Assembly (NCBI RefSeq): GCF_004005855.1
Contig: NZ_SACL01000004.1
Span: forward strand, 1 to 64,000
Source: Rhodovarius crocodyli
GTDB lineage: Bacteria > Pseudomonadota > Alphaproteobacteria > Acetobacterales > Acetobacteraceae
Direction: 5' to 3'
Length of the DNA stretch: 64,000 nt
Numbering within the stretch: position 1 is the stretch's first letter; every line of letters starts with the position of its first letter. This document shows positions 63,057-64,000 of the stretch, piece after piece. A model generated the notes under the pieces. It had not been told where the DNA came from. It was given only the letters and a program-made list of their open reading frames with translations, and did not search any database. The position numbers were made by a program, and so were the translations under genes.

Positions 63057-64000
63057 ATGACGAGCCCGAGCCCCCAAGACCTGCAGGCACTCCTGGCGAT
63101 TACCCTGGATCCCGCAGCCCGCTGGAATTTCACCTCCGCCATTGGCAGCAACCTCAAGAACCCTGCGGGCATCGGCACGGCCGTCAGCCTGACCTTCGGG
63201 TTCCAGCCCGAAGGCGCGCCCGATGCCGCCAACCACACCGGCTTCCACGCCTTCACCGATGCCCAGAAAGCCGGCGCGCGCCTCGCCCTGGCCAGTTGGG
63301 CAGGCGTCGCCAACATCACCTTCACCGAGGTCGATTCCAGCCAGGCCACGATCCGCTTCGCGCGCGATGACCAGGGCGGCAGCGCGGGCTACGCCTATTA
63401 TCCCGGCTTCACCTACTCATATGACGGCAACGGCACGATCCTGAGCACGACCCCGCTGGCGGTGGCTGGCGATGTCTACATCGCGAACCTGGCCCAGAAC
63501 GCGGTGATGACGCCGGGCAGCATCGGCTATGAGGTTGTGCTGCATGAGATCGGCCACGCCCTGGGCCTGAAGCACCCCTTCGACGGGCCGGTGACGCTGC
63601 CCGATGCGACGGACACCACCACCTATTCCGTCATGGCCTATGAGGATGCCCCCAACCGCCAGACGGTGGATGTGGTGGACAACGGCAACGGCACCTATTC
63701 CTGGACGAGCTACGACGTCCAGGCCAGCACGCCGATGCTCTATGACATCGCGGCGATGCAGTACCTGTACGGCGCCAACATGAGCTGGCAGGCGGGCAAC
63801 ACCACCTACAGCTGGGCCGCACATCCGCGCATGCTGGGCACCATCTGGGACGGCGGCGGCAACGACACGATCGATGCCTCCAACCAGGACCTGGCCTCCA
63901 TCATCGACCTGACGCCCGGGGCGTTCAGCTCCATCGGCATCCGCGTCACCACGGAGCAGCTGCGGCTTGAGATCCCGTCCTGGGCAACGGCCGTGCCGAC
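63057..64000 (+). CDS. serralysin-type (M10) zinc metalloprotease, 5' part (cut by right edge)
   Basis: Open from the ATG at 63057 to the edge, at least 314 residues. The zinc site HEIGHALGLKHP begins at His163 (ligands His163, His167, His173; catalytic Glu164), and the Met-turn is TYSVMAYE with Met193 and the zinc-near Tyr195. After that GGGNDTIDASN starts a calcium-binding RTX-like region. No signal peptide, as expected for type I secreted serralysins. Secreted proteases of this family degrade host or environmental proteins. The C-terminal RTX and secretion signal lie beyond the window. Confidence 0.9.
   Translation, partial: MTSPSPQDLQALLAITLDPAARWNFTSAIGSNLKNPAGIGTAVSLTFGFQPEGAPDAANHTGFHAFTDAQKAGARLALASWAGVANITFTEVDSSQATIRFARDDQGGSAGYAYYPGFTYSYDGNGTILSTTPLAVAGDVYIANLAQNAVMTPGSIGYEVVLHEIGHALGLKHPFDGPVTLPDATDTTTYSVMAYEDAPNRQTVDVVDNGNGTYSWTSYDVQASTPMLYDIAAMQYLYGANMSWQAGNTTYSWAAHPRMLGTIWDGGGNDTIDASNQDLASIIDLTPGAFSSIGIRVTTEQLRLEIPSWATAVP

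Overview
The window is high-GC DNA (roughly two-thirds G+C or more, with strong G/C preference at third codon positions) from an alphaproteobacterium, most likely a member of the Acetobacteraceae (Roseomonas-like). This is inferred from gene content: several Bug/TctC periplasmic receptors, an alphaproteobacterial/plant-type glutamate-cysteine ligase, a GH8 glucanase, PobA, UbiA and a pyrG-kdsA pair. No ribosomal RNA, insertion sequence, prophage or CRISPR array was seen. One tRNA gene (Gln, TTG) is present.

Layout. 1-3.6 kb: the start of a Pro/Ala/Gln-rich membrane protein running off the left edge, a membrane-anchored TPR protein, a YeeZ-like epimerase, and a GH8 endoglucanase coupled to a receiver-like protein. 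3.9-7.5 kb: an orphan TctC receptor, a FrnE-type DsbA oxidoreductase overlapping a LigE-like glutathione transferase, and a divergent 4-hydroxybenzoate hydroxylase (pobA). 7.5-12 kb: the 5-oxoprolinase genes pxpC, pxpB and pxpA, a small DUF3293-like gene and a COG2509-type flavoprotein. 12.3-22.2 kb: one 3,309-residue secreted protein built of DUF11-like, SdrD-B-like and RTX modules, closed by a clear terminator. 22.3-30 kb: mostly core genes (TPP enzyme, ispE, tRNA-Gln, a flavin monooxygenase, GNAT, kdsA, pyrG), then a cluster of extragenic palindromes. 30-33 kb: a complete tctCBA tripartite tricarboxylate transporter.

From 34.6 to 53.0 kb, 17 genes lie on the plus strand with overlaps or gaps under about 60 bases. 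They encode a spermidine/putrescine-type ABC transporter with a hydroxyacid dehydrogenase and a class II aldolase, then a YtcJ-like amidohydrolase, a Dpp/Opp-type ABC transporter split by a second amidohydrolase, a stand-alone E2-type acyltransferase, an iron-type alcohol dehydrogenase, an ATP-grasp protein and a transhydrogenase. This looks like an uptake-and-catabolism block. A DadA-like oxidase is divergent at its head. An acyl-CoA synthetase with its IclR regulator and a nitronate monooxygenase follow.

The most interesting locus is 57.58-59.21 kb. A TenA/PqqC-fold protein keeps all six metal-ligand positions of the CADD-type heme-oxygenase-like diiron enzymes. It is packed with two plant-type [2Fe-2S] ferredoxins and a 97-residue protein of unknown function. 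I read this as a self-contained diiron oxidase/oxygenase with its own electron donors; its substrate is unknown. The window ends with gshA, rsmE, ubiA, an ETFB-lysine-methyltransferase-like gene and a serralysin-type metalloprotease cut by the right edge.
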